A stretch of DNA of 64,000 bases from NCBI RefSeq assembly GCF_949987515.2, contig NC_082694.2, forward strand, positions 10,533,958 through 10,597,957. The letters are read 5' to 3'. Below are positions 20,849-32,495 of the stretch, one piece after another. This DNA is from Delphinus delphis (taxonomy: Eukaryota > Chordata > Mammalia > Artiodactyla > Delphinidae). The notes under the pieces are model-generated. The model ran no database searches. It saw only the letters and a program-made list of their open reading frames with translations, and was not told the origin of the DNA. Position numbers and translations under genes: made by a program. Within the stretch, counting starts at the first letter, position 1, and each line of letters begins with the position of its first letter.

Positions 20849-23800
20849 ACTTCGGCACATTTTTCAAACGCCTTTGGGACATTTACTCAGGTGACTAGTT
20901 ATCTTTATTTTAGAATTATTAAAGGGGTGGAGAACTTTGGAATCAGTTCCGGTGTAACCTCTACTAGCTACTCAAGCTTGAGCCTCAGTTTCCCCATCTG
21001 AAACGCACCCAGGTCACACGGCCAGTGGTGGCAGAGACCCAGCTCTGTGATGGCACTAAGCTATCCTGTGTACTTAGCACAGGACCCTGGGAAGGTCTGC
21101 TGACTGTCCCACCGAAGGACTCAATGAGTTAACGAAGTTCCTGGTAAGGCCGCACACACAAGGGATGCGCGTCCTCTCACAGATGGAGAGAATGAAGTGC
21201 AGGGGGATGCCCGGAGCACTTGTCTGCAGTTGTTACCAAAAAGCCCCCCACCCCGCCCTCAAAATCAACCCTCAGGATGAGCTAGACCCACAAGACAGAA
21301 TTCGAGGACCTGTCTTCCTTCCCTCGTGCATGTTTTCACACATAATGGGAAGCTGCGAGAGGCGGCAAAAGTCAATGGGTGCACAGCCCAGCGAGGGCAG
21401 AGACACCCTGCTGTTAACCCCTTCATACCCGGGCAGCGGGGAATGGGTCAGTTCTTATCCTGCGTCTGAAAGCTCAAGAGGAGGGTGGAGAGGCCCCTAG
21501 GGAGGTAGAATAGGCCGGAGACCACTCTGGTGCCAGACCTCTGGGGTCCCATCTCTGCACCCTTGCTCGCAGGTGTTCCATGCTCAAAGCTCTCTCTTCC
21601 CTTCACCCCTCCCCCTAGCTGCCACCCCCTTTTCCCTGCACCCTGTGATTGCTCCCCCCCCCCCTCCAATATCCATTCTCTCCTTCTCTCCTAGGATAAT
21701 GGCTGGCTCCCATTCCTAGATGGGCACAGAACTTTCCAGAATAAAGGCTATATTCCTAGTCCCTGTAGCTGGATGTGGCCAGTGGGAGGTGAGCTAAAGT
21801 AAGAGGGGTTGTGTGAACCTTCCTGGCTGTGCCCTAAAAGGGAAGGAGCAAGCTGTGCCCTACCTGGGCCCCTTCCTCCTGCTGCTGCCCATGGCTATGG
21901 GGCAAGCACTCTGGGCCACGTGGAGAGAGCAGGACCCCAGGGAGGATAAACAAAAGTTGGAAGTGGCCTGGCCGGTATGATGACTTCATAGAGCGGAGTC
22001 CCCACCCTCCAGACTTGGACTTGGAAGGAAATGAACCTCAGTCTTGAGCAATTTTGAGCCTCTGTCACGGGCAGCTGCCCTCACAGCCTATCAGATACAG
22101 GTACACATACGAACCCATGTCTCCAGCAGCTGCCCCTGGCTTCTGCCTCCACCCCTCCTCTCCAACCACTCACCTCCTTCCCGACAAACCCATGGCCTCT
22201 TCCCAGCTGCCATCCCGCCGGACACCTGGGGTGAGCTTGGCAGCCTCCTGCTCCTTCCCCTCGCCCATCCTTAGCTTCGGGATGTCACGCTCCTTGCACC
22301 TCCCGTGTCTCTGACGTCCCTCTCCGTGTCCTTTGAGGGCCTTTATTCCTGTGCTTGTCCCTGACATGTTAGTTTCTCCAAAGTTCTGTCTGAGATCAGT
22401 TTGGGGTTAAGGGCTAGGTTGGCCTTCTAAATGGAAGGGGGGATTTCTGGGCTGAGCGGTGGGGTCCTGTCCACTCAGACTCCAAGCCGGGCCTTTTTTC
22501 CTGGCTGGACGTTGCCCATGCCGTACGCTGGGCTCGTGCAAACGTATGTGGGCCACTGCTCTGCTCATGATGGCTGGCTGGACTTTCTCCCTCTGCGCCA
22601 GCAATTGTTATGTTTTTTTTATTTTCCAAAATGGGGCTGGGTCTCCTTAGAGTCATGTCTGTGGGGCGCACGGCTGGCCCTCACCCTCCTGCTCGGCTGT
22701 GTCCTGGCACATACATATCTCCCTTCCCGATCCACCAGCCTGGGCTGCTGGGGCTCCTGCCTGGGAGGTTTGGCCGAGCCAGGGGCTGCTGGGTCAGAGG
22801 TCCTCAGGGCCCTGGAGATGCACAGTGCTGGTGACTCACTCCCCAGCGAGCTCACATGGGGCTCTGGGTACCCTGCCCCGCAGCAGCAAGACCGTAGGGC
22901 ACTCGCAAGGCCCCAGGAAAGGCACTGATGTCCCCTTCAGTAAGGGGCGGCCCTTACTGCTCCTTTAATGGTAAGAGCTGATATCTACTGACAGTTCCTT
23001 TGCCTGTGCCAAGCACTCACACTTCAGTCCTCCTATCAGCCCCAAGGTAGGCACAGGGAGAAGGAAAACAGGAAACCAAAAGGGGAGAGGGCATGCCTCT
23101 CCCTTCCCCCTTTCCCTCATCTCTGAGCTGCCACACTGGCCTTGCAGCGGTGCCTCCTCTCCCCCGTCCCCACCCTGGCTCCCCTCTCCGGCGGGCTTCA
23201 CACTCACAGGGTGGAGGGTGCTCTAGTGCCGGCACGGCAGGAGCCAGGGTGCCCAGGGCAGTGGAAGCTGTAGCAAATTCAGGGCCCAGGAAGATCTGCA
23301 CGGGGCAGAAGTGTGTGGACGTAAGAGCACAGACCTAACTCGGGGCTGGCTACTTTGTGGGCACGCCCTAGCCTCCCTCTCTGACCTCTGGACCTCTGGG
23401 TCGGGTCCAGCTATTGACCAAGAGGATTTGATTGACCCCCGGAAGTGCTAGGGGGCTCACTGGCAGGAAGCGAGTGGGCAGAGAGAGCCACTGCGGGGGG
23501 ACACATTTGGGAGCCACTGCGGTCCCAACCATTTCCTTCCAGGGTATCAGATCCACGGTCAGTTCCATTTCTCTCCACCAGGTGGCAGTGCTAGCCAAGC
23601 CCTCAGGCTTCCAGGGCGGAGGTTTTTCCAAGGGAGTGTGGATGCAGGACCATTCATCAGCTCACTCAAAATCAGTCAGGTATTCACCCAGGAGTGGAAT
23701 TGCTGGGTTGTTAGGTAAGCTGATGGACAATTTTTAAAGAAACTGCAACACTGCACTGTTTGGCACTGACAAATCCTTGCTGACCGCCTCCTGTGCACAC

Positions 23801-25344
23801 GGCCCTGATTGTTCTAGGGGCTGGTCTCCAGGCCAGGCAGCCCCCTGCCGTCCGAAATTTCGGCTTGATGGAGAACAGTTGAGCACAGGCAAGGGGCCTC
23901 AGGAGACACCAGGGGCTGGGCTGCCTAGCGGGGTCCCAGGTTGGTCTGGATTCCCACTGGCTTCCCACTTCCGCTTGACTGCAGGCTGGCGTGAACCCTG
24001 GGCAAGAGCTCAGCTTCCTCGGCTGTGTGGTGGAGGCTGAAGCAGCTGTCCAGAAGCTTCTCAGAGCACTTGAGGCATCTTAGGAGATGACCTGTGGGAC
24101 AGCCCTTTGTAATGATGGGGGTCTGGGCAAACTGAGAGTTGACTGCTAGTGAGGGGACCCTGGGTGGGGAGGGAGGGACTGTGGGGACCTTCAAGGTGGG
24201 GGGAAGAGGGGCAGAGGTCTCAGAAGCCTCAGCCCCTCTGACCTCTGGTCCTGGGGGCGCCCATCCTATTTCTGAGGGCTCACGGGCTCGCACCTCCTGC
24301 AGTACCTGCTACAGCCAGCAGGGGGCGCCTCAGAGACTGCCCTTCTCTTGGAGGGCCAGTCATTGCCTTCCAGGAACAAACGTTTGCAGAGGCCTTGCGG
24401 CCAGGTGGGTGGCCTGGAAGGGAGAGTAGGGTGCAGTCTCCATCGTGGGATGGCCTCTGCCTCACACTCGGGCAACCAGTCAGCAACTCTCCCTACTAGT
24501 GTCAGTTGAACGGGAAGACGTTAAAATGCCCAGAGGAGCCGTGGCCTGAAAGAGGATGGTGGAGGCGGCACATCATGGCGGGTAGGGCACCCGCTCTCCA
24601 GCCAAACAGCCTGGGCCACGCCCTGGCCTGTCACTTGTATTTGTGGACAAGTTGCTTCACCTCTTTGTGCCTCAGTTTCCCCATTTATAAAATGAGAATG
24701 ACTACAATAAATAGAACCTTTTCAAGAAGTTACCATGAGGATTAGCAAGTTAATACTTGGACTTCATTTAACAAACACTACTGAGGGGGCTCTACTGAGG
24801 GTCTTGGGAGGGCCTTAGCCTGGAGGTCGAGGGCCAGGGTACCTGCATGCCTCCAAACTAACCTAGGGCTTGTCACCTAAAGTGGGGTCTGCAGAACCAC
24901 CTTGTTTGAGAAGCAGAATCCCACAGGTGCCCCAGAGCTTCTAAATCAATCTTCATCTGAATAAGATCCCCGCGCTAGGTTCACGTGCACATTGCAGTCT
25001 GAGAGGCGCTCTGTTAGAGCAAAAGCCACTTTCCCGTCACCAGCCTCAGTTTCTCTCACGGAAGGGGCAGAAGATCTCTGACCTCTTTTCCACCTCTAAC
25101 ACCCTGGGAGCAAGCAAGGCCTTGGGCGTGACCTCCTGCGGGACTCTCTGCGTTTTGTGGGGGATTCTGGGAAGTGGAATTCCAGCTCCAGCAAAGCTGA
25201 GGAGCGATAGACACCTCTCCCTTTCCGTTTTGCTGGGCCCTCTCCTCTTGGCCGGAGACCCAGGCCTGGGGCAACTTCACAGGTCCTGGAATGCAGCTAA
25301 TTCAATTCAGTCCACTTCACCAACACTGATTAAGCGCCTCCTGT
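20849..25344. other. Intergenic upstream of NEURL3, no gene seen
   Basis: GC-moderate unique DNA. MIR pieces lie at about 22,975-23,050 and 24,625-24,770 ('ttatttgtggacaagttgc'-like core, 'cccatttataaaatgagaat'); a MER5-like piece lies at about 24,885-25,015. A poly-C tract is at 21,655-21,664. No splice-supported exon was recognised. Confidence 0.5.
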
Positions 25345-25660
25345 ATGCTGGGGTCAGTAGCAGTGAATCATTGCTACCCCGGCTGTACATTAGAATCATC
25401 TGTGGTGCTTTTATTCTTATTAGTTTGTTTTTTATTTTATTTTAGTTTTTACTTTTTGGCCACGCTGCACGGCTTCTGGGATCTTAGTTCCCTGACCAGG
25501 GATCGAACCCGTGTCTCCTGCAGTGGGAGCACGGAGTCTTAACCACTGGACCACCAGGGAAGTCCCTGGGGAGCTTTTTAGACATGCCGGTGCTGGGTCC
25601 CACCCCAGGCCACTGGGATCAAGGTCTCTGGGGGCAGGTCTGGGGACAGGTACTTATTAA
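25345..25660 (+). mobile_element. MER5-type hAT relic, split by a SINE
   Basis: 'acattagaatcatctgtggt' before and 'gggagctttttagacatgcc', 'gctgggtcccaccccaggcc' after the SINE at 25,411-25,565 join into a MER5-like element, so the SINE landed in it. Confidence 0.65.
25411..25565 (-). mobile_element. tRNA-derived SINE (CHR type)
   Basis: T-rich tail, 'cttttggccacgctgcacgg'-like body, 'ccctgaccagggatcgaacc' and 'accaccagggaagtcc'. It lies about 420 bp upstream of the NEURL3 start codon. Confidence 0.85.
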
Positions 25661-25819
25661 CGTGACTCAGGCAATTATAATGCACAGCCGGGTTGAGGGC
25701 AACTGGCCAAAAGTAAGAGAGAAATCTACCCAAATCCTACCCAGGCCACCTCCTCAGTGTCCGCTTCCTCCAGGCCAGCCAGCTGCAGCGGGCCTGTTGC
25801 AAGCCAGAGGAAGTCATCA

Positions 25820-25829
25820 GGAAACTCCC
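25820..25829 (-). promoter_or_regulatory. NF-kB-type site upstream of NEURL3
   Basis: The minus strand reads GGGAGTTTCC, a perfect fit to GGGRNNYYCC. It is 153 bp before the NEURL3 ATG. The family is known to be induced by LPS and inflammation in lung, so the site is functionally plausible. Confidence 0.5.
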
Positions 25830-25981
25830 TGGACATGGCAACCTGTGACTGCAATCTCTAATTAATCATCAACAGTGTAATATGATCCCAGCCCATGACA
25901 AGGGGACCTGCTGAATCCTTCGGAAACCTGTCCACCGACCTTCTTCAGACCCAGGCACCAGTGTCCGAGGACCCCAGGCTG

Positions 25982-26009
25982 ATGGGGGCTCAGATCTGCT
26001 GCCAGGCTG
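25982..26009 (+). CDS. NEURL3: NEURL3 coding exon 1
   Basis: Encodes MGAQICCQA plus the first base of codon 10, followed by the donor GTAAGT at 26010. The human counterpart starts MGAQLCFEA. The frame stays open upstream to an ATG at 25895, which would add 29 residues. The base at -3 is C, so initiation context is weak apart from G at +4. Confidence 0.88.
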
Positions 26010-29000
26010 GTAAGTGGGAGCCCCGCGCTTGGTCCCTGGACCAGGAGTGCAGGAAGCAGAGGGGGTGCTCTGTGTTATTGCTGGGGAAGGAGTCTCGGGA
26101 GGCAGAGGTAGAATCAGTGTAAATATCGCTCAGGAGGAGTTTCTGATACAGGCTGGGCTGACCTAGGTAGTGAGCTATTAGGAGGCAGCGAGGTAGCGAA
26201 CTTCCTTTCCTTGCAAGAATCCAAGAGAGGCTGAGTGACTCGGGTCCAGAATCCCTGCAGTGATGCGACGACCCACATGACCCATTTGCCTTCAGATCCT
26301 GTTGTGCAGAGTGAAGAGTGGCTGGGGTGGGAACAGGGTAGAGTGTAGGGGGCCTGGTGGAAGACCAGGGGTCCCAGCTCTGCCCCATGGACCTGTGGGA
26401 CCTTGGGTGAGTCACTTCTCCCTGGGACCTCAGTTTCCTCACCCGCAGGCTGGGGGGCCAAGCAACACGCCTTGCCAGTTACAGAGCTGCCAGAAGCAGG
26501 AACCACAAGGTCACCAGGCACCGTGGTTCTCTGCCAGCCTCACCTGAGGCCACAGCGTTCCCTTAGTGTGCGGGGCAGGAGATGGAGAACCGGGTCTTTT
26601 ACCAGCAGAGCCAGCCCGCGCGTTCCTGCTTCCAGAGCCTGGGCTCCGCTCCCTCCCAGGCGGCAGGAGACACCGATGCTGCTGCTGCAGTGGCAACTGT
26701 TTGGATTCCAGGCGATGATGGTGCCACGAAGGGGGCAGCGCAGGGGTGTGGCCCGGGATCCCTCACTTCTGGCTGCACCAACACCTCCCCATGCTCCGTT
26801 TCCTTAGAGTGCTTCTCTGTGGGGTGGTGGGGAGACTGGAAGGCACTTAGTGGGTGCCCGGTGCCAGGAGAGGCTGGATGGCTGGAGGGGCGGTGATGAC
26901 AATGAAGACCCAGGGAGGTCCTCACTGCATGGGGGCCTGACCCCAGGTCACTTAGATTCCAAGAGCCTTGCTGCGAAGATTCTCGGGTTGGAATCCACCT
27001 GTCCAGCGGGTGGGACATCCAGAAGGCCATGACTGTGCTCCCTGCGCCCCAGCAGCCCAGGGAGTCCTCGTTGCCAAGCCCGGTGCACGGTGGGGGAGTG
27101 AAGGAGTCAGGCGGCGTGACTGGGGAGGGTCCTCCATGGGCCACGCAGCTTCTGGAGCCTCAGGATGCTGCCTGAAAATGCGGCTGATAAAAACAGCCAC
27201 CTACGGGCATGAGGAGCTCAGAACCCCCTGCCCAGCCGGCTGGGGACAGGCCCACTTGGAGAACCACACTTGGCCTGTACCCACCTCTGCCTCTCCCCGG
27301 CCCAGGAGCGGGGCGGGGGGGACTGGGTAGCCTGGGTCAAAGAATGGGAGGAGCCCTGCCAGCCTGCCCAGTGGAAGGAGACGCCACCCAGAGCCAACTC
27401 CAAACTCAGGCGCAGAGCCCCATGCAAAGCAGAGGAAGGGGCCGCGCAGGCGGATGCAGTCTTGCAGGCTCTCTGCCCGGCTGGCAGGACAAGGGTGGCT
27501 GTCAGTGCCACTCAACCTCGGCCTGTGCAGCTGGGAGAAGGGAGCACAGTCCACTGGCCCCTGGTGTCCTGTGCAGCACTTGTGTCCTCTCAGCCTCCCT
27601 CCTCTACTTGGTGACATGAGGACATAGCTCCCACAGGCCGATTTCCCTGGCTCCTCTGCTTCCCCCCATGCCCCATCCCACTGTCCCCAGAGCCAATCCT
27701 GCCTGCGTCAGCCCCTGTCCACGGCAGCTGTGCGGGGGATTGGGGGGACTCCATCCACTGACCCCTTGCCGAGGGAGGGGAGTCAGCTGTCGGCCAGGAC
27801 AGGGTCATCTCCACTGGGTACCGTCTCGGGCCACGAGCGGGGCCTGATGGGTCTCCCGTCGCCCCGACCCGAGGGTGGGCCCCTTTCCCTGCAGGGGCTG
27901 CACTGGGTGAGGCTGAGGTGATCCCTGTTCGAAGCCCAGCTCTGCCCTTGCTGCTCACCGCTGTCAGGCCTTGCCGCGTGGTGGCAGGGCTGGATGCGGT
28001 GGTGTGTGGAGAGGCTTAGGGTCCTGCTCACCACCCACACCGAGCCCACTCCAGGGCTCCCCTCCAGTCCCGACCTCAGGGTTGGGCGGTGACCCAGCCA
28101 AGTGAGGGGGGTGGCCCCCACCCTCCAGGGTGGGTTACGGCTGATTACATCAGGAGCCCCACCTGCCCCCCACTCCCAGCCCGACGCCTGTCCAGGTGGG
28201 CACTGAAGTCCTCACGTTCAGGATCCCCAGACAAGTGCCTGGAGACTCCAGGCCTGGGCTGTCAGGCACATCATTCCCACTGTGGATAAGGGACCAAACC
28301 CAGAGGGGCAGTGACCTGCCTAGGTCCGCAGCAGAGCCGCGGCTAGAATCCGGGTGTCGGTCCTCACTGCCCTCCACAGGGTCTCCTGGCTGCCCCAGCA
28401 ACTTGAGTGGATGCAAGGACAGATCCACCTGATGTCAGGACCCTCAACTCTGGCTGGGCCAACCCTTTGGGAAGGGAGGGAGAGACCAGGGCATTCCAGG
28501 AAGGGGTGGTGGCGTGGGCAGGGGCGTGGGTGAGGCTGAGGGAGGGGTGAGCTTGGATAGTAGGGTGGGTTCAGAGGCCCCCCGAGCCAGGGTGAGCGCT
28601 TGTCCCTCACACGTTGGGTGAGGGAACCGTGCCAGGCTTGTCTTTGGCCTTTGGAGGTCAGGGATGGATTCACTGTGACCTTAAGGCTGTCCCTTGTGCC
28701 TGACCAGGAGCCTCCCCTCCTTGTGCTGGGCTGGAAACTTGCAGGCATGTGGGTGTCAGAGAGGAGGGCTGGGGTCTGGCTCAAGTGTTTTTTTTTTTTT
28801 TTTGGCTGCATCGGGTCTTCGTTGCTGTGCGCGGGGTTTTCTCTAGTTGCAGTGAGCGGGGGCTACTCTTTGTTGTGGTGCGCGGGCTTCTCATTGCAGT
28901 GGCTTCTCTTGTTGCGGAGCACGGGCTCTAGGCGCACAGGCTTCAGTAATTGTGGTATGTGGCCTCAGTAGTTGTGGCTCGCGGGCTCTAGAGTGCAGGC

Positions 29001-32000
29001 TCAGTAGTTGTGGCACACGGGCTTAGTTGCTCCGCGGCATGTGGGATCTTCCCGGACCAGGGCTCGAACCTGTGTCCCCTGCATTGGCAGGCGGATTCTT
29101 AACCACTGCCTGGCTCAAGTTTTGACTGAATTCACCTCTTTTAATTTTCTATTTCCCTCTTCCAACCCAGAAAGAGCAGGGCCAGGAGGGGAGGAGGAGG
29201 GGATGGGGAGAGAGAGATAAGGCCTATGGAGATAAGAGCCGTTCTGGGGGCAGAAAGCTCTGCCAGCTTCCTCCAGGCCTCTGGGGCTGAGAGAAAGAGC
29301 TGCCCAGCAAGGAACTTAACCTTCCCGGCTGCCAAGTGGAGTCAGGTCAGGAAATCCCGTGATTTCAAAGCCTACCCAGGACTTGGCTGGGCCCAGCCCA
29401 CGATTCTGAGGGGCTGACCTGGGACTCCCCCTCTGCAGGCTTTGCCCCCTCACCGGATTGGGAGTTGCCAGGCACCTTCTCTCCCAGGACAAGAAAGTCA
29501 CCCTCTTTGGGGTCCATGGGCTTCACAAGTCACGCGGGTTCTCTGTGGGAAAATCAGAAAGTCACACAAGCAGAGAGGAAAACAGCACCAGAGACGACCA
29601 CACACACAGCATGTCAGTCCAGTTCCTTTCAGGCTGTTTCTAGAAACAGATGAGATATACATGTATATAGTAAACGTATAAATGTATGTGTCAAAACCAG
29701 GGTCATATTCTGTCTACCGTTCTAAAACCTGCTCTTTCTAGTTAACGGCAATAAGAGCCATTACCAGGTATCCAGAGCCGGTGCTGCCATTAAAGGAACT
29801 GCGGTTCCTTTAATTTTTACAACATTCCCTACGGGAGGGGAACTGAGGCTTGGGGAGATTCACGAGGGAACTAAGATCCCTGATAGGCAAAGCGGGCTCC
29901 TCACTGGTTCTAATGTCGGGGTGGGGAGAGGTGGGGGGGTGGGGGTGGGGAGAGGTGGTGGGGGAAGAGCGGGGACAGTGGCACCGGAGAGCGAGGGCTG
30001 GTGGAAACGCCCCCTCCCCTGGGAGTGGGGGGTGCTGTGATGGCCTTTGCAGCCCGTGGGTCCGGCCCGCCCCGCCCCGCACTGACACCTCCCGCCCCCG
30101 CAGACGGCGAGATGCCCCGAGAGGCGCTCCGTTTCCACGCCGAGGCCGTGGGCGCGCAGGTGCGTCTGGACGCGCAGCGGAGCACCGCGCGCAGGCGCGC
30201 CACATTCCGTGACGGCATCGTGTTCAGCCAGCGGCCGGTGAGGCCCGGAGAGCGCGTGGAGCTGCGCGTGCTGTGTCACGAGTGCGGCTGGGTTGGCGGC
30301 CTCCGCGTGGGCTTCACGCGCCTGGACCCCGAGCGGGTGACCGCGTCCGGCCTGCCCCCCTTCGTGTGCCCGGACCTGGAGCAGCAGAGCCCGACGTGGG
30401 CGGCCATGCTGCCCGATGGCTGCGGGCTCACCGGGGACGTGGTGCGCTTCTGGGTGAACCGCCTGGGCCGGCTCTTCGCCCAGGTAAACGCGGGCCCCCG
30501 GCTCCTGCTGCGTAAGGACGTGCTCATGGGCGCCCCGCTCTGGGCCGTGATGGACGTGTACGGGACCACGAAGGCCATCGAACTGCTGGGTGAGGCCACG
30601 GGTGGGGACCCAGGCTCCTCCCCTTGGCGGGAGGAGGTGGAGGCTTGGGCGGTACTTCACGGGCATCCAGAGCCGCGGGGAGAACTGTTGTTTCATTCGT
30701 ATGCAGCCAGTTTTTCCATCAGCTCAAGTCAGGGTATGAAGATGGGCACTGGGGACAAGACCTAGTCATAGGGAGGGCAGCCTCATCTCTGAAGAATGAG
30801 AAGACGTGCTCAGCACCCCAAACATCTGTTAGAGGGGTGATCTCTTTCACAAAGGAAGAAATTTGGGAGCTAGGCTTTGCAGTCTAAGTAGGAGTTTGCT
30901 GAGACAGGGGTGGCAACAAAGGGAACATAAGTGTGAGAGTTAGAGGAGAGCAGGAAGGCAGCCTGGGGGGCAAAGGTGAGATGTTCAGGCACTGGGTGGG
31001 GAAACAAGGACCACCTGAAAGGAGAGAGGATTTCAGGAGAGGGAGGAGATACAGGAACACTCATAAAAAGAAATTTTGGCATTCTGGGCTGGTGTTCCAT
31101 GGGCCTGCACCAGCTTTCCAGACACCCCCGCGCGTTTGTTTTTCACACTGCTTGTCACAGCTGCTGGAGCCTCACCTCTGGAGCCCCTGAATTGGTAGGT
31201 CTGGAGTGGAGCCCCAAGCACCTGTTTTCCCTCCTGGGGGATTTTGAAGCACATCTGGGTTGGGGACCGTGAATAATGAGGAAGGTCTCCGCTCAAGCAG
31301 CGGAAGTAGGGCAGAGGGGAGCTGTCTAAAGGAAGGACGGATTAGCAGGAGGAACCTGCAGTTCTACAAATTCACTGCTGGGTTCAACTGGGAAAGGGGC
31401 GGCCACACAGGGCTGGGTGACCAGCTTGGAGCTCCAGCATTGCACCCCAGAAAAGAAAGGGGATGGACACTTTGCTTTAGGGGCAGGGGCTGGGGAGGTG
31501 GGAGGGAACGAGGACACCCTGACTTTGCTTTCCCCAGGCCCTGACTTTCCCTTTCTGCCTTAGATTCTACAGTCAGCGCCCCGACCCCAGCCATGCCGTG
31601 GGTCCTCAGTGGTGAGGCTCTGCCTGAGTTCAAAGGTGAGTGGCTTCCCCGAGCCCCAGGGACTCCCCAGGACTCCAGCACTAGGGGAGCTGGGGGAGGC
31701 CCCAGCCCTGGGAACTCCGTTAAGTCTTTCCAAGTCCTATCAAGTCTCCCACGGGCTTTAGGCCAGAAAGATTTGGCTCTGCCCCTGGAAACCTAAAAGC
31801 AATTTGACAGCTCTGCCTTCTAGAACATTGGCTAACTTCACAAGTTACTGGAGCACATTCATGAACAGGTATTATTTTGTCCGTCTGCTTTTAAAAAAGC
31901 AATCCACGTTCATAGTAATTTGCCAAACAGAAATAAAATACGTATTAAAGGATAAAGAAGGAAGTAAAACAAAAACAAAAAAACACCTCCCAAACCTTGC

Positions 32001-32495
32001 ATTACCTGTTAGGTGGATTTCCTCCCAGTATTTTGTGGACTTATATATGGGGAGTTATTTGTGCTTTGTTTTCCTTTTTTCTAAAGTGGAATCTTATTAT
32101 ATGTATGTTTGTACCTTATGGTTTTCGTCCCAACCTTTTTCACTTGATTACATTGTGAGCATTTTCTTACAAGGTAATATTCTTCAGAATCCGACTGCAG
32201 AGTTCTCTGTCCTGTGGTTATATCATGAGTGGGCTGCCCACCCCTTGCCCCCAAGCGCCCCTGACCTCTGTTGTCCCCTTTCCCAGCCACAGCAGGAGAG
32301 GAGTGTGCCATCTGCTTCCACCAGGCTGCCAACACCTGCCTTGTCCCCTGCGGCCACACACACTTCTGCAGCTGCTGTGCCTGGCGGGTCTTCAGGGACA
32401 CGGCCAAATGCCCCGTGTGTCGCTGGGAGATTGAGGCGGTGGCCTCGGCTTGGGACCCTCCTGCTCTGGGCCCTGGTGTAGGTGCTCGGCTCTGA
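25982..32495 (+). CDS. NEURL3: NEURL3, Neuralized-type RING E3 ubiquitin ligase (4 exons)
   Basis: Coding exons 25982-26009, 30104-30589, 31564-31635 and 32287-32495 join to 795 bases: 264 residues plus TGA, about the length of the human protein. All introns are GT-AG and phase 1. Residues 14-168 form the Neuralized (NHR) domain, with PREALRFHAE, DGIVFSQRPV, LRVGFTRLDP and VMDVYGTTKAIELL. Residues 202-240 form a C3HC4 RING: C202, C205, C217, H219, C223, C226, C237, C240 are all present. RING proteins of this kind recruit an E2 and ubiquitinate partners; NHR domains bind substrates. NEURL3 (LINCR) is cytosolic and inflammation-inducible. The start was chosen because MGAQICCQA matches the conserved N-terminus. 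No stop, frameshift or missing zinc ligand was seen, so the gene should be functional. Confidence 0.95.
28787..29109 (-). mobile_element. tRNA-derived SINE in NEURL3 intron 1
   Basis: Long CHR-type copy, inverted, from 'ggctgcatcgggtcttcgtt' to 'gcggattcttaaccactgc'. Target duplication CTGGCTCAAGT at 28776-28786 and 29110-29120. The usual 'accagggaagtccc' head is missing, so the 5' end is shortened. Confidence 0.9.
29789..29814. repeat. Perfect 11-bp inverted repeat
   Basis: ATTAAAGGAAC (29789-29799) and GTTCCTTTAAT (29804-29814) pair around TGCG, 290 bp upstream of NEURL3 exon 2. Part of a possible MIR-flanked, unique segment. Confidence 0.7.
30104..30589 (+). CDS. NEURL3: NEURL3 coding exon 2 (NHR domain)
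   Basis: Acceptor CCCGCCCCCGCAG ends at 30103; donor GGTGAGG follows 30589. It carries codons 10 (completed as GAC) to 171 and the whole Neuralized domain. The exon is CpG-rich throughout, so a long antisense frame (29,860-30,696) and the in-frame read-through into intron 2 are composition artefacts. Confidence 0.95.
30590..31563 (+). other. NEURL3 intron 2
   Basis: 974 bp. Includes a degraded MER5-like piece at about 31,150-31,275 ('gggggattttgaagcacatc'). No other exon-like signal. Confidence 0.85.
31564..31635 (+). CDS. NEURL3: NEURL3 coding exon 3 (linker)
   Basis: Acceptor 'ttctgccttag', 72 bases, donor GTGAGT. Encodes the linker D172 to K195, including PTPAMPW, which aligns with PTPMPW of the human protein. 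It is divergent, as expected for an interdomain linker. Confidence 0.9.
31636..32286 (+). other. NEURL3 intron 3
   Basis: 651 bp. About 31,850-32,180 is AT-rich and looks like an old interspersed repeat of unknown family. A plus-strand open frame running through it into exon 4 is in a different reading frame from the RING. Confidence 0.85.
32287..32495 (+). CDS. NEURL3: NEURL3 coding exon 4 (RING domain and stop)
   Basis: Acceptor 'cccctttcccag' ends at 32286. Encodes residues 196-264: EECAICF, VPCGHTHFCSCCAWRVF and KCPVCRWEIEAV define the C3HC4 RING. The last 20 residues are proline/glycine-rich and poorly conserved. TGA at 32493-32495. Confidence 0.95.

Larger units (their letters stand above)
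26010..30103 (+). other. NEURL3 intron 1
   Basis: 4,094 bp, GTAAGT...CCCGCAG. GC-rich in its first half, with several long but unsupported open frames on both strands. It holds one long SINE (28,787-29,109), MIR pieces (about 26,360-26,450) and an 11-bp perfect inverted repeat at 29,789-29,814. Confidence 0.85.

Noticed and set aside
26599..27144. 181-codon minus-strand open frame in NEURL3 intron 1
   Set aside because: GC-rich composition effect; overlapping open frames on both strands and no recognisable protein.
29860..30696. 278-codon minus-strand open frame
   Set aside because: It lies opposite NEURL3 exon 2 in CpG-rich DNA; it is the shadow of the real exon and has no domain of its own.
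31804..32481. 225-codon plus-strand frame overlapping NEURL3 exon 4
   Set aside because: It reads exon 4 in the wrong frame and begins in AT-rich intron; the RING frame with a clean acceptor is the right one.
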